Origin: Argentina anserina
Lineage: Eukaryota > Streptophyta > Magnoliopsida > Rosales > Rosaceae
Direction: 5' to 3'
Assembly (NCBI RefSeq): GCF_933775445.1
Contig: NC_065878.1
Location: 17,185,395-17,249,394, forward strand
DNA: 64,000 bases
The position numbers and the translations under genes are program-made. The notes under the pieces are model-generated. The model searched no databases and was not told the origin of the DNA. It saw nothing but the letters and a program-made list of their open reading frames with translations. Every line of letters starts with the position of its first letter. Within the stretch, counting starts at the first letter, position 1. Of this stretch, positions 37,004 through 49,254 are shown in pieces.

Positions 37004-38164
37004 GAATTTACAGAGAAGAGAGAGAGAGAGAGTAAAAAGGAAGAAGGTTGCGTTGGGAATCGGTATGACGGGGATTTGGATGCCGCTAAGTTGGTTACCT
37101 CTCACTAAGTGACGTGTCCTGGTTCTGTGGGTTGTTGGCTTGTTGCTGGTCAAAGGGCGACACTTTTGTCCTTTTTTACTCGGCGGCGTTAATCCGAGTA
37201 TTGCAGTGGTGGTGTGATTTGATCACAAGTTCACAACTGCATGACAGACGTGGTGGCTGGAAAGAAGATCAGAAAGTCTTCACGAAACACGGGAAGAGAG
37301 TTCTGAGATGACTCGAGGAGTCAAGACTCAAATATAAAATGTGGGAAGAACTTTTCTTGAAAGGAAGAAAGACGTCGGTCTATATATTGATAGTAAATGT
37401 CGAATACAACGTAAAACGCTCTTGCATGCACGGACAAAATGAACTTGTAAAACTCTATAATCAAAGCAAGTCCTGAACAACAAGGAATTTCTAAGTTGGA
37501 AAACCATAGTATGGAATCCAGAGAACTAGAAAACCATACCAATCACATGTTCGGCAAGAAAACTTGGAAATCGTCATACGTTGTTAATACCACCCATGAA
37601 TATGGTGATCTCCGGCTTAATCTCCTCATATTCCGACCGCTAAATTCGTGGCTGGAACCCTAACAAGCCCAGCTGGTGAGCAATCCGGCCCGGCAACCTC
37701 ACTGCATGCATGGGTATCACCATTTCACATTGACCTACTTAAATGACAAGCGCTATGTGTTGGCGTGCACTCCCACATTGAAAGAAGAGTCAGACACATT
37801 TTCTCAATGCACCTATAAATAGGTTGCATAAACGACCTGAAAGAGATAACTTATTTCTAAGTTCTTAACTCTCAAGCTTATCCCGCACCAGATTCTAACT
37901 TAAACTTCGGAGGGTCAAAAACCGACACACCGCTGGCCTTTGACTTTAATTTGTGTTGTGCGCAGGTCTCACTGAGCTAACACATAGGAATACAAAGCTA
38001 CGATTAGGTCCCTCGGATTTAACACCCATAACATATGCATAGGGAGTTTTTGGAAAAGAGACATTAGAGTGAGTAACCACCCGGGTCATCCATCATTTCG
38101 AGCACTTTCACAGGAACCATTAAGACCCTCCCCAAACACAAAACAACATTTAACTTTAAAGTTT
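37004..38164. other. SDP6 upstream region and repetitive intergenic sequence
   Basis: A (GA)n run adjoins the SDP6 start and fits its 5' UTR. No gene is seen from about 37200 to 38160. A stretch near 37760-38010 (TCCCACATTGAAAGAAGAGT...) resembles dispersed plant repeat sequence, which I cannot classify. Confidence 0.45.
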
Positions 38165-38425
38165 TATAGGGTAAGTAAAAAAAATGATGCACTTGTGATT
38201 TATGAATGAATTTCCAAGTTGTACTTGTTTAAAAATTAGAATTGCAACATCTTTCATCAACTTTAAAGATATCGCCATATCGGACACCATAAATCATTTG
38301 GAATAACAATAGACATATACTTAACCGTGCCCTTGTTGTCACATTCAAAATTGTCAACTTTCACCACATAATCATTTAAATTCTTAAAGTGCACTTGCAT
38401 CACTTCAAACTAGTCATGGTTGTGC
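38165..38425 (-). pseudogene. Degraded fragment of the PUB14-like U-box gene (exon 3 end and intron 3)
   Basis: The sequence parallels 47500-47750 of the intact gene in the same orientation, including intron (TTATGAATGAATTTCCA against TTATGAATAAATTTCCA) and exon 3 (ATCTTTCATCAACTYTAA; GGACACC; TTGTCACRTTC; GTCAACT; CCACATARTCATTTA; CTTGCAT). Frame and splice donor are lost. Because intron sequence is present it came from DNA duplication, not from reverse-transcribed mRNA. The fragment stops where CTAGGCG-type repeats begin. Confidence 0.8.
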
Positions 38426-38427
38426 CC

Positions 38428-38592
38428 TAGGCGTGTAATTAAAAGCCGTAGGTGGGGACTAGGACACTAGGTGGTCACTACAAGCCCTAGGCGGGTGTTA
38501 AGCGTTTTAGGTGGTCGTTAGACGGGCTGGGCGGTCACTAGGCGGGTGATTAGAAGTTCTAGGTGGGCGCTAGGCAAAACTAGGCGTGTTGA
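38428..38592. repeat. CTAGGCGG-type degenerate repeat block
   Basis: A short stretch made of variants of CTAGGCGGGTGNTTA and AGGTGGTCGTTAG. Similar blocks form the ends of plant MITEs. No clear borders. Confidence 0.55.
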
Positions 38593-38798
38593 ATACCATA
38601 CCTGACAAAGGACTCAAAGCCTCAAAGTTACTTAGTAAGTAAAACAGTACGAGGTAAATACTGGACTACTGGTCAGTGGCCACCCTCCTTTACTCTTATT
38701 TCTTCTCAATAAAAAAAATAAAAAAAATAAAAATAATGAACAAGAGTGAGCGCCAGAGCGGTGGAAGAGCACATACCCGACCCGACCCGACCCGCTCT

Positions 38799-38805
38799 TA
38801 TAAAA
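38799..38805 (+). promoter_or_regulatory. Candidate TATA box of VPS33
   Basis: TATAAAA lies 72 bases before the VPS33 start codon, leaving room for a short leader. Confidence 0.4.
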
Positions 38806-38876
38806 CGGAGGCATAACCGATTCCAGGAAAGAAAATACAACTGCGATTACTGTGACTGAGAGAATCAATTTCTCCG

Positions 38877-39110
38877 ATGGCTCAGATTCCCAATTTGGAC
38901 AATGCTCCTCTCAATCTCACTCATCTCAGGTATCCGCAACTCTACACCACCTCAAATTCGTACCCCGCATCAAAAATTTCTCTTACGAATCTTCGTGTTT
39001 TGATTCTATTAGGGAACAGTCTCAGAAGGAACTCGTGAACCTCCTCAAGAATGTGAGCCAGCTTCGCCTCCTTGTCTATCAATTCAATTCCGTTTTCAAA
39101 TTCAAGTTAT

Positions 39111-39141
<31 letters not shown>

Positions 39142-40626
39142 ATGATTTTTTGTTCATGGAAATCTGTAGATTCGAGGCAAGAAGTGCTTGGTGATCGATC
39201 CGAAGCTCAGCGGCTCAATCTCGTTGATCATCCAGACTGCAATTCTCAAAGTAATTACGCTCCTTCGTTTCTAATTCGATTACGCTATTTCGTTTTTCGA
39301 TTGAGAATTTTCGAGGCTGTGATGTGTTTTACATGCTGCTTGAGCCAGAATTCGATGATGAACTTGCGTTTTGAGTTGTGATTATGCGTGTCGGTAGCCG
39401 AATTGTATAGGTTAAGCTAATGTGAGCAGAGATGTAGTGTAGGAAAATCTTTAGAATTTCGGAGAAATAAGAGTGATTGCTTTTACTGATACTTGTGAGC
39501 AGGAGCAAGGTGTTGAACTGCGGCATCTTTCGGCTGAGACTGTCCAAACAGACTGTTCCAAAGTGGTTTACCTTGTCCGCTCGCAGCTCGGTTTGATGAA
39601 ATACATTAGCTCGCATATTCACAATGATATTTCAAAAGGATTGCAGAGAGAGTACTTTCTTTACTTTGCCCCTCGCCGGTCGGTTGCTTGTGAGAAGGTG
39701 AGTGCATGCCCTGGCTATTATGAATAAAGTAAACCAGCATAAGCTTGGAGTTCGATGGAAGTACTGTGTTTGGATTCTAATGTCTGATGATGCAACTGTC
39801 ACTTTGATTCTTCAGATCCTCGAGGAAGAAAAAGTCCATAACTTGCTGACTATAGGGGAGTACCAGCTATACACTGTTCCGTTGGACGAGGATGTTCTGT
39901 CATTTGAACTTGATCTCTCAAATAAGGTATTAGGGAAAAGTCTAATTTGTATATGGGATATGTTTTGTTACTAATAATTGAGATTCAGATGTTCGGATTT
40001 CTGGTGCTATGTTGGTAAGTTGGTTTATGTATTTACATGCCCTTGATGTTTTCATGTAGGAGTACCTAGTTGATGGTGATACAAGCTCACTTTGGCATAT
40101 AGCAAAAGCCATCCACAAGCTCGAGGTTGTAGAAATCACATTACACTATCTTCATTGCTATATTATCTTCAGTATATACTTCTGTAGGAGTCTGTATGTG
40201 GTTCATTTGAATCATGTTCAGATGTAGCCTCACATGACATACAAACTTGTAAAACAACGTCAAACCCTCATATTTATAATACATTCTTGTTGTAGCTAAA
40301 AGTTCATGGTTGTATATTGGTCTGCAGTTTTCTTTCGGGGTGATACCAAACGTGAGGGCAAAAGGAAGAGCATCAGTACGTGTTGCTGACATTCTAAACC
40401 GCATGCAAGCAGAGGAACCAGTTAACTCACCAGATGTAATTAAGCATGACTTTGAGCACTCGTTATATTATAAATTAAATATGTAACAAAATCTTGTGCT
40501 AAGAGATGAGATATGTAAATTACACATTATGTAAAGCTAAAGTTTGAAGCTTTCCACTTATCTACTGTTTGTCACTTCAGGTGGTTGTTCCAGAGATAAA
40601 TACAGTCATCCTTCTAGATCGGGAGG

Positions 40627-40677
<51 letters not shown>

Positions 40678-43600
40678 AATTGCCACTAAAGGACGCAATT
40701 AAGGTTATGATGGAATCTTTAAATGTTTTTCATTGTGCAATCATACCCTATCTCTCTATCTATCTATCTATCTATCTATCTAATTGCCACTAAGGGACGC
40801 AATTAAGGTTATGATGGAATCTTTAAATGTTTTTCATTGTGCAATCATACCCTGTGTGGCTTTTCTTTGTATTGAACTATTTGTTGGATGTAGGTGGATA
40901 TGGTTACTCCCATGTGTACTCAGTTAACATATGAGGGGCTTCTGGATGAGGTAGGCAATTATACATTGAACATTTTATGCAGTGGAACACATGACATGTA
41001 AAAACAGCATGGTACAGTAGGTATAGCAAGTGTATGCAACGGTTTTTAGTCATCTGGCTTTTCAACATATATAGTTCAATTGGCACAGTCAAAAATAAGG
41101 AAAACAAATGCAAGTCTTTAGAACAACTGAAGTTATCAGGATGATTATTTTTTTATTTCTTGTAATCAACTGAACTTTAAGCACTGCAAGCTGATAACTT
41201 ATTTGTATGTAAATTGCTAAAAAATTTGATGAGAAAAATTTTCTTTGTTATATTGAAAATAAGGGACAATACTTGTTTTCAGTAGTCAGAGTCAGTTGTA
41301 AGCTATCCCTAATAGTTTCACTACAGTATTTGCATATCAAAAATGGTTCTGTAGAAGTTGAAGCATCCATCATGGGAGGTCAAAAAGAAGGAAAAAAGAT
41401 GAAAGTTCCACTTAATTCAAGGTGATTCACTAACTTTAAACTCTCATTTTAGTACTTTCATAATTAATTGGCTCAAAGCCAAATACATGCACCATCCTAA
41501 AATTTCAACATGAATTGTAATCTTTCAATGATTTCCGTGTTTCATTGTCCATAGTTTACCTGTTCACTTATTGAGCTATTGTTATGTTTTTTTATTACAG
41601 CGACAAGCTATTTAAAGAGACACGAGATCTCAACTTCGAAGTTGTTGTCCAGGTTGATCTATATTCACTATTTAAACAGTTGTATATCTCATTATCTTTG
41701 TTTGTATGCTTTTCTCTTCCTCCAAACTTGTGCTTTAAAAAAAGAAGCATTATTTTCTTACATTTTTTTCAACTTCTTAGTTGCTACCTTCAGTATGATT
41801 GTAGATTCTACGTCAAAAAGCAACATCAATGAAACAAGACTACACTGATGTGACTTCAAATGTAAGTGAATGCTACCATTTTTCCCTCATGAGATATCAG
41901 TGTCAACTTAGTTTTCTGTTCATTAGCCTGATATTATTCCCCTAAGAAAGCCATTCTAATGGAAGTGTTATGTGATTATATAGAACCAGACAGTTTCTGA
42001 ATTGAAGGATTTTGTCAAAAAGCTGAACTCATTGCCAGAAATGACCGTAAGTTATATTTCTTTTTAGGAGTTCATCCAGGGAGTTATAATTTTCTGATTG
42101 CTGGAATTTTTTGCTTTAGAGGCACATAAATCTTGCTCAGCATCTGACAACCATCACATCCAAGTCTTCTTTCCTTGGACAACTTGACATGGAACATACA
42201 ATTATTGAGGCTCAAAGTTTTGACATGTAAGCTATATTTTGGTCATTATACTTCTCACTTCAATTTTTAAATGTGTTCAAAGACTAGGAGGATAGAACAT
42301 GTACTTATAAGTACTGACCGGTAACATGTTAGGTTCCAGTATAAGGAATAACTTTCAATTTCCTGCTTATTATATCTAAATGAACATACTTCAAACTTGA
42401 TTATTGAAAATAAAACTGAACATCTCCTGAGCAACACATAGTCATATTAATAGAGAATGTACCTTACTTGAAACTAATTGAATTCTTAGGAGTCGTGTGT
42501 AATTGTGCAACATATAAGTTATACCTTACTTGAAACTCAATAAATAGGTTTCAGCAGCTTGTAATTATGAATTGATTGTATATCCTTAGCAATGCCCTTC
42601 GTAGGTTTGCTTTAGAGTATCTATTAAAACTAATAATATTTCTTTCTTGTATGTATTACTTCAGTCCCTTAAATTAACTTACACACATGAAACTGTAAAT
42701 TTGATATATGCAGATGTTTAGAATACATTGAAGAACTGATCCATAAGCAGGAGCCACTTGTAACTGTCCTACGTCTTCTCATCTTATTTTCCATCACAAA
42801 TTCTGGGTTGCCTAAGAAGACTTTTGACTATTTGAGGCAAGAACTGCGCTTATTGTATTAAATTCCTGTTTATTCCAAACTGATTCCTTGATTTTATATG
42901 TTTGATATTAAATTCTTTTTGTGTTGGTTTAGGAGGGAACTACTCCATAGTTATGGATTTGAGCATATGGTTACATTGAAAAATCTTGAGAAAGCTGGAT
43001 TGTTCAAAAAGCAGGTTTGTTTTGTTTTACCCTTACACAAGCACCAGTAGTTTACTTGAATAAGTTAGTCACTGGTGAACACAAAAGGGTACGTCGGATC
43101 TATTATAGATCATCTGAATTCTGCAGGAGACAAAAAGCAACTGGCTGACAGTTAAGCGTGCATTGCAACTCGTTGTTGAAGACACTGACACTGCAAAGTA
43201 TTGTGTTCTTTGAACCTACTTTTTATTCATGTTAATGCTTTCCTGAGTCTTTTTGGATGGTATCATATGGTCAGATGAGTTATAAGTCTGGACCTATTGT
43301 CTTATATATGGTAGTAGACTAGTAGTCCACAATATAGGGTTTTTGGTTGTCCTATATTCTTAGCTTCAGAAAAATGACCAATTTGTCATTTAGTTTAGGT
43401 ATGTTATTGAAACCTCAAAAGTCAATCTACATTGGCTCTTCATTCTTTTCATTGAACTTTTTTTTCTTTAACTTATTGTTCCACCCTATCAAAGTAATTG
43501 CTTACTAATTTATTGGACTTTACTATCCTTCCTCGACGAACTTCTTACAGCCCCAATGACATCGCCTATGCCTTTTCTGGATATGCACCTCTTAGCATTC

Positions 43601-45956
43601 GCCTCGTCCAGCATGCTGTTCGTTCTGGATGGTGAGCCTAATCCCTTTGATTGATAAAATTTACAGCAAAGGAGTTTGGCTTGTTCATTATTTTACCTCC
43701 ACTACTTCTCATTATTGTGAACTCTTTGCTATTTATATTAGTCTCTTTCTTGAGAAACTACAGAAGATGGTTAAGTTATTTATATCAATCCCTTAGTTTT
43801 TGTCTGATTTAATTTTGTAAAAGGGACCAATTATGTTGCATATCTAAGCAAGTTGATTGTATTGAGTATAACGTTTAGGTATATATCAATGCAAAGTGAT
43901 AAGTTAAACCTCATTTAGTATGCTCAAAGTTCTGATAATGGAGTGCATTTCGTCAGAACTAGGTCGGATATAAGATTAAACTAGGGCTGGGACCGGTACG
44001 GTTCGGTTCGGGATTTGCCCGATACCGATACCGATACCGATAATTTGTTCGGTTTCAGTTTCGGTTCGGGATCGTAAATTTGAAACTTAATACCGAACCG
44101 AACCCGTACATATCGATTCGGGATGGGTTCGGTTCGGTAAAATTGTACATTTTTACATGTATTTCTATCTATTTATAACTATTAGGTAATGTAAATTAAC
44201 ATTCTAAGTGTTTAAAAGTACAATGTAGACCTAACAAACTAAAAAGAATATTGAAAATGCATATATTTAATATATTTTATACATTCGGTACGAATTATAC
44301 ATATACCGAACCGTACCGTTTATAAAATTTCGGTATTAGGTTCAGTACGGGACGGAGAATTTTACCGATTCGTCCCGACCCGTCGGTATTCGGTACGGGA
44401 CGGTCGGTTTCGGTACCATTTTTTCGGTACCAACTCCCACCCCTAGATTAAACTGTTGATTGTGATGAGTCTAAACTTTAGGTATGTATCCGTGCAAAGT
44501 GAGCAAGTTAAACCTCATATTTCAATATGCTCTGAAGTTGTGATAATGTAGTCCATTTAGTCAGAACTAAATCAGCTAGAAGAATCTATTTTTAAGCAGA
44601 GTTTCCAATTATACATGCTTAACTTTATTACACCAATAATTTCTTGACACCATAGGCTTTCAGTTGACCGTTGGCATTGTTGATGTGATATGATCTTGGG
44701 CTTTCACTTGGTAGAAACTCGACTTTTTGTTAAGTTTTCGCCGTAGGTTTTAAATTTAGATGAGTATAACAACTTACTGCATAAAGAAGTCTTGCACAGA
44801 TAGGAGAGTCTCTGCTGAGCATGTAGTTATTGTCCGGTGGCCATACTCAGCTTAAGACTTAATTCATGTGTTTTCCCTATCTTCTTACAGTGCATCAGCT
44901 TTGTAGCTTTGCTCCATATGAATGTGGTTTTTCGTTCTAACATGAAAATTTTATTTTGTATGGTTTAGGCGACCTATTGAAGAAATTCTGAAGCTGTTAC
45001 CCGGACCACATTCAGAAACAAAGAGAGTTAGTTCAGTTCTCTCTTGTTTTTCTTCTTTTTTTCTTTGTTTGTATGTGTTGCTTACCATTACTTTCTTTTT
45101 CTGTGTACCTGTGTTTTATTTACATATTGAGGTCTCTATTTTATACTTTACAGGGTCGATTCTCAAGCAGTGCCTCATTTGACACTTTGCAGGGGGCGGC
45201 AAACAATGTAGACAAGTATGCACCATCCTAGTATATATTTCTTTTTGGTCAAATATAAGATTCTGGAATGTCTGTATTTGTTGAGATCCAGTGAGTTCTT
45301 GTTCTCGATGGTTTCACATGACTACCTGGTTCAGATTCTGAAGCTTTTGTAGTTTGGATTTCATAGGAAGCCATTTGCAGCTGCATTGATATCAAGTAAC
45401 CATACGAATGTCTTATTTGTGATAGAGATATTTTCTGTAATTTGTTGTCCAAAAATCAGCGTGAATTCCTCTATCTGCATTGCTTTTACGAAAGTATTTA
45501 CTGTGAAGTTTTGTATTACTTGTGTTACTAGTATTTCATACTTCAATTTCACATGCATTATTATAACCCAGGATTGCTGATGGGAGGCGCTCCCTTGTAC
45601 TTGTTGTCTTCGTCGGAGGTGTAACATTTGCTGAAATTTCTGCCCTTCGGTTTCTCAGTTCTCAGGTAATCATAATGGTTACGCAGATAAGCAATTATGA
45701 TAATTCATTTGTTCACACACTTTGGTGCATAGATGTGAGGAACTGAACGTTCTATCTTGTTCATTAATTTGGGCCTTCTTGTCTGAGAATCCACGCTAAT
45801 ATATTTGACTCAATTTTTGTTTTCTTGTCATCTTGATATACGTTATTTTGGGTCTTGTAGGAGGGGATGGCGTATGATTTGATAGTTGGGACAACAAAAA
45901 TAGTCAGTGGCCATAGCTTGACGGAAACTTTTGTGGGGAAGATAGATGACGTGTAA
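38877..45956 (+). CDS. VPS33: VPS33, Sec1/Munc18-family subunit of HOPS and CORVET
   Basis: VPS33 is the SM protein of the HOPS and CORVET tethers; it binds and proofreads SNAREs for vacuole and late-endosome fusion. Twenty-two exons: 38877-38929, 39013-39052, 39170-39250, 39503-39697, 39816-39926, 40060-40125, 40328-40435, 40581-40625, 40894-40950, 41327-41421, 41601-41652, 41805-41861, 41984-42046, 42120-42226, 42714-42836, 42933-43014, 43127-43197, 43551-43631, 44969-45026, 45154-45215, 45572-45665, 45861-45956. The sum of 1797 bases gives 598 residues, against 592 in Arabidopsis. Key stretches are [37 protein letters not shown] (SM signature), [24 protein letters not shown] and [18 protein letters not shown] near the end. 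Frames and splice sites agree, with one GC donor at 42837. Intron 18 hosts a hAT MITE and intron 8 a tandem duplication. It converges tail to tail with the U-box gene. Confidence 0.96.
39108..39138 (+). repeat. (CT)n tract in VPS33 intron 2
   Basis: A pure CT run between the exons ending at 39052 and starting at 39170. Confidence 0.95.
40628..40855 (+). repeat. (CT)n/(TATC)n microsatellite and 104-bp tandem duplication in VPS33 intron 8
   Basis: A unit running from a TATC run through TAATTGCCACTAARGGACGC to TGCAATCATACCCT occurs twice, with the matching points 104 bases apart (40681 and 40785). The copies differ by very few bases, so the duplication is young. Confidence 0.93.
43982..44445. 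mobile_element. hAT-family MITE in VPS33 intron 18
   Basis: A 464-bp element with ends TAGGGCTGGG and CCCACCCCTA (imperfect inverted repeats), flanked by a perfect 8-bp duplication GATTAAAC (43974-43981 and 44446-44453). Subterminal regions are packed with CGGTTCGG, CCGATACCGA and CGGTACGG motifs. There is no coding capacity. The 8-bp duplication places it in hAT. Confidence 0.93.
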
Positions 45957-46359
45957 ATTTTTGACGTCTTCTACCTAATAGAAATGGAAATATAAGCTTG
46001 TTGGCGTGATTGAATACATAACGAATTACGCAAATTTTTGGTGTTCTGAGATCAATTATCTTTTCTGTCTGTTTCCTCATTGTTTTAGTAGCGCAATTTT
46101 GTTTGTTTCACAAGGATTCATTCGGGTGTGAACAAACTACTTATATATAATTCCCCATTGTGTATAGGAATTTGATCAATGTGATGTGATTTAGAGATTA
46201 CGTTACACACCTTGTACGTGAGCATTCAAATCATTTGAATCTTATACGCACCCCTTTTTACATCACCGCCAATCAAGTCACATTTTATATGGTATGGTAC
46301 TACCAAGTAGGACAATAGTTTCTCTGCGCATTCCCAGTGTATCGACAAACTACATTCTT
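45957..46359. other. Convergent 3' region between VPS33 and the U-box gene
   Basis: About 400 bases hold both 3' UTRs. No other feature seen. Confidence 0.6.
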
Positions 46360-49254
46360 TCATCCTGAAATAGTGCTCGGAAGTGAACATGAATTATGGA
46401 GACTTATGGACGCTGCAGGGTCTTCAACTCGTTGAAGGAGCTCCAAAACATTTCCTGCTTTTCTCTTGGCTCTATCAGTGCCATTTTCTGAGAGTTCCTG
46501 CAATGCTGCTTCTGCACCAAGTTCCCTTGCTAGTTTCAACTGCCGCAAATCTCCTGTGCACAATGACCATAACACTGCGGCGGCATTCTCCCGGTTGCGT
46601 GGTAAACCTGTACGTATACCTTCCACCAAAGTAGGGATTGCGTCAGCTTGAGCAATTGCCACCTTCCCTTCTTGATGGCTTGCCAGAATAGCCAGGATTG
46701 CAAGAGCTTCATCTACCATCCCACTTCCCGCATCTTTAAGCAACCTCATAAGCGGGGTCACAATACCAGCCCTTACAGCTCTGGCCTTGTTTCCCTGGTA
46801 GATTGAGAGATTGAATATAGCTGTAGCTGCATCTTTTTTACCTCTTGGAGTCCCCTCACATAGCAGTTTTATAAGGGCTGGGATAGCCCCGGCAGCTCCA
46901 ATTTGCACCTTATTCTCATCTACTACAGACAAGCTAAAAAGGGTTGCCGCTGCATTTTCTCTAGCCTCCATGCTACCATGTTTCAAAACTTCTACTATAT
47001 CAGGTATAGCTCCTGCAATGACAATAGCTCCCTTGTTGCTCTCATTTATAGAAAGGTTGAGGAGTGCTGTAACGGCATGCTCTTGGGTTCGAGGGTCTGG
47101 GGAAGATAGTAGCTCAACAAGGAGTGGGATGGCTCCTGCATCAGCAATACACACTCTATTATCTGCATTCCTCTTTGCCAGCAAGCGGAGCTCTCCAGCA
47201 GCCGCTCTTTGTTCGTCTGAACTGCCCTTTGCCAACTTTTCTAATAAAGAATCAATAGAAGCTTGATTACAATCCGAAACACTGCATCCTGGTTTTTTGT
47301 TTCTATTGCCTTGCTTTTTGGGTAGCTCAATACCATTGCTCTCACACCACAAAGCAATTAGACTCTTCAAAGAATAGTTTGGGGTAATGGCCGTGTGCAA
47401 TAGTGTCTGCTGTGTTTTGGGACAAGTTTTATGTCCAGCATCCAACCACTTCTGAATACAAGATCTTTCGTATGTCTGTAAAAGTAAGTTAAATAGTTAA
47501 CTACGATGAGTAAAATAAAGAAAGTTGTAATTGTGACTTATGAATAAATTTCCAGGTTTTACCTGTCCAGTAGATATAATGACAGGATCTTTCATCAACT
47601 CTAACGATATTGGACACCGGAAATCATCTGGGATAACCGGAGACCTGTGCTTTATCGTGTTCTTGTCACGTTCGAAGCTGTCAACTGCTGGGTTTTCTGT
47701 CACCACATAGTCATTTAGCTTCTTAAAAAGAACTTGCATCTGTGCAAACTGGTCCCCTAGATCTCCACCACTTGCTATAACCAATTCATGGAAAGCAAGT
47801 GACTCACTTTTCAGATCATTGATGGTTCTGAGGTGCAAATTCTCCGAAAGTCTTTTAATTATTGCATTATCAGGATCCTTATCTCTCACTGCTATGACTA
47901 AATCCCTCTCTAGTTGTGAGTCAAGTGAGTCCATTCTTTCCTTTGCTCTTTTAAATTGAGCATGTACTAGTTCAATCTGAAAAGTTAAGGGGCAGTATGT
48001 GCTGTTAAGACTTTATAAAATCACATAAACTAATCATACTGAAGTTGATAAAAGAAGAAACTGTTGCAGAGCTACGGTACCTGTTCGCAGACCTCCTCCG
48101 ACATATCAAAAAGTTTATAAGGAATTAGACTCAATGCTGCTTCAATATTAACAGTCATTTGGTGAAACTTCACAATAACCTTGTCTCTTTCCAAAGCCTG
48201 TGATATGAAGAAAACCTTGTTCAGCCTTTATATTAGCTCCGATGTATGCATCACAGAGAAATAAGCATTAATGGAATGTACAATTCTGTATCAGATAATC
48301 AGTTTTTGAAGCATACATAGATGCGCTTTGATACATGATTCCATGGGTGCTCTTAGTTTAATGATAACATGACGCTTATGATGATTTGTTTATTCACGGA
48401 ATTAGGCCCTCAAGATCAGAAAGGTCAGTTACATAATGAGAAATCCTTGATATCTGCAGCCTTTGAAGAATCAAATGATCCAACAAAATCTAACATGAAG
48501 CTTATGATGATTTGTTTATTTACGGAATTAGGCCATCAACACTCTTTGATGTGAACATGGTGAATTTTATTCGAAGTATTTTACTTACGAGAAAGAGTCC
48601 CAAATTTATTCATATATTTTGATACATACTCTATCTATTGAATACGTCCTAGTCCTAATTTACTAGGTGTCTATTGTTTACCGAGTCCTAGAGAGATGTA
48701 ATGATCTTAGCAACTAGTCTGTTGTGTATACAGAGCTAGTTTTTCATTCAATTAATACAGTTAGTTCCAATACTTCTTTTGCCTTCGTTCATCTGATCAT
48801 CTCGATTATTTACTCTACCAATGGTGGTGTTCAAGTACTCAATCATTATAGAAAGCACTCATCTTTCAATCAGTAGAAACATTTGGGCAATTCACTTTCC
48901 TAAGTGCAATCGAAAACGTTCCCGACAACCATACTCAACACACAAAGAATTGATAAACAAAACAGTGTTTACCTGATAAAGCTTGCTGCCTTGGTTGACA
49001 GACTTGATGAGCACCAGAGCCGAATGCAAAGCCTCCCCAAGAGATTCAAACGCCTCAACCTCTTCTTCCCCAAGCTCTCTATCACTATCCCTCAACTCCT
49101 CAAACAAAGGACTCAATAGCTTAATTCTCCTCACAAAGTTCCCATACATCTTCCTAAACACGTTCCTGCACTCCGGCAACTCGGATATCGCCTTCACCGA
49201 GTCAACGAGTTGACTCAGCACCAACTTCCCCGGATGGTCCTCCGTCAGTCCCAT
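46360..49254 (-). CDS. PUB14: U-box/armadillo-repeat E3 ubiquitin ligase, PUB14-like
   Basis: Plant U-box proteins of this class transfer ubiquitin from an E2 to targets bound by the armadillo repeats. Four exons: 48973-49254, 48081-48197, 47563-47976, 46360-47475; 1929 bases give 642 residues, near the 632 of Arabidopsis PUB14. The N-terminal UND region ([20 protein letters not shown]) is followed by the U-box from about residue 255 ([51 protein letters not shown]), then armadillo repeats from about residue 360 ([91 protein letters not shown]). All motifs are intact. Choice of PUB14 over PUB13 or PUB12 rests on overall likeness and is not certain. A broken copy of part of this gene lies at 38165-38425. 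Confidence 0.93.
48365..48548. repeat. ~126-bp-spaced duplication in U-box gene intron 1
   Basis: The sequence CTTATGATGATTTGTTTATT followed by YACGGAATTAGGCC occurs at about 48374 and again at about 48500. The intron part to the right (48550-48790) has the look of a copia LTR end, but I cannot place its borders. Confidence 0.75.

Noticed and set aside
36632..37112. Plus-strand frames of 117 and 152 codons
   Set aside because: They are antisense to SDP6 exon 1, whose family match is clear; GC-rich coding sequence opens the opposite strand.
46811..47266. 151-codon plus-strand frame
   Set aside because: It is antisense to the armadillo repeats of the U-box gene.
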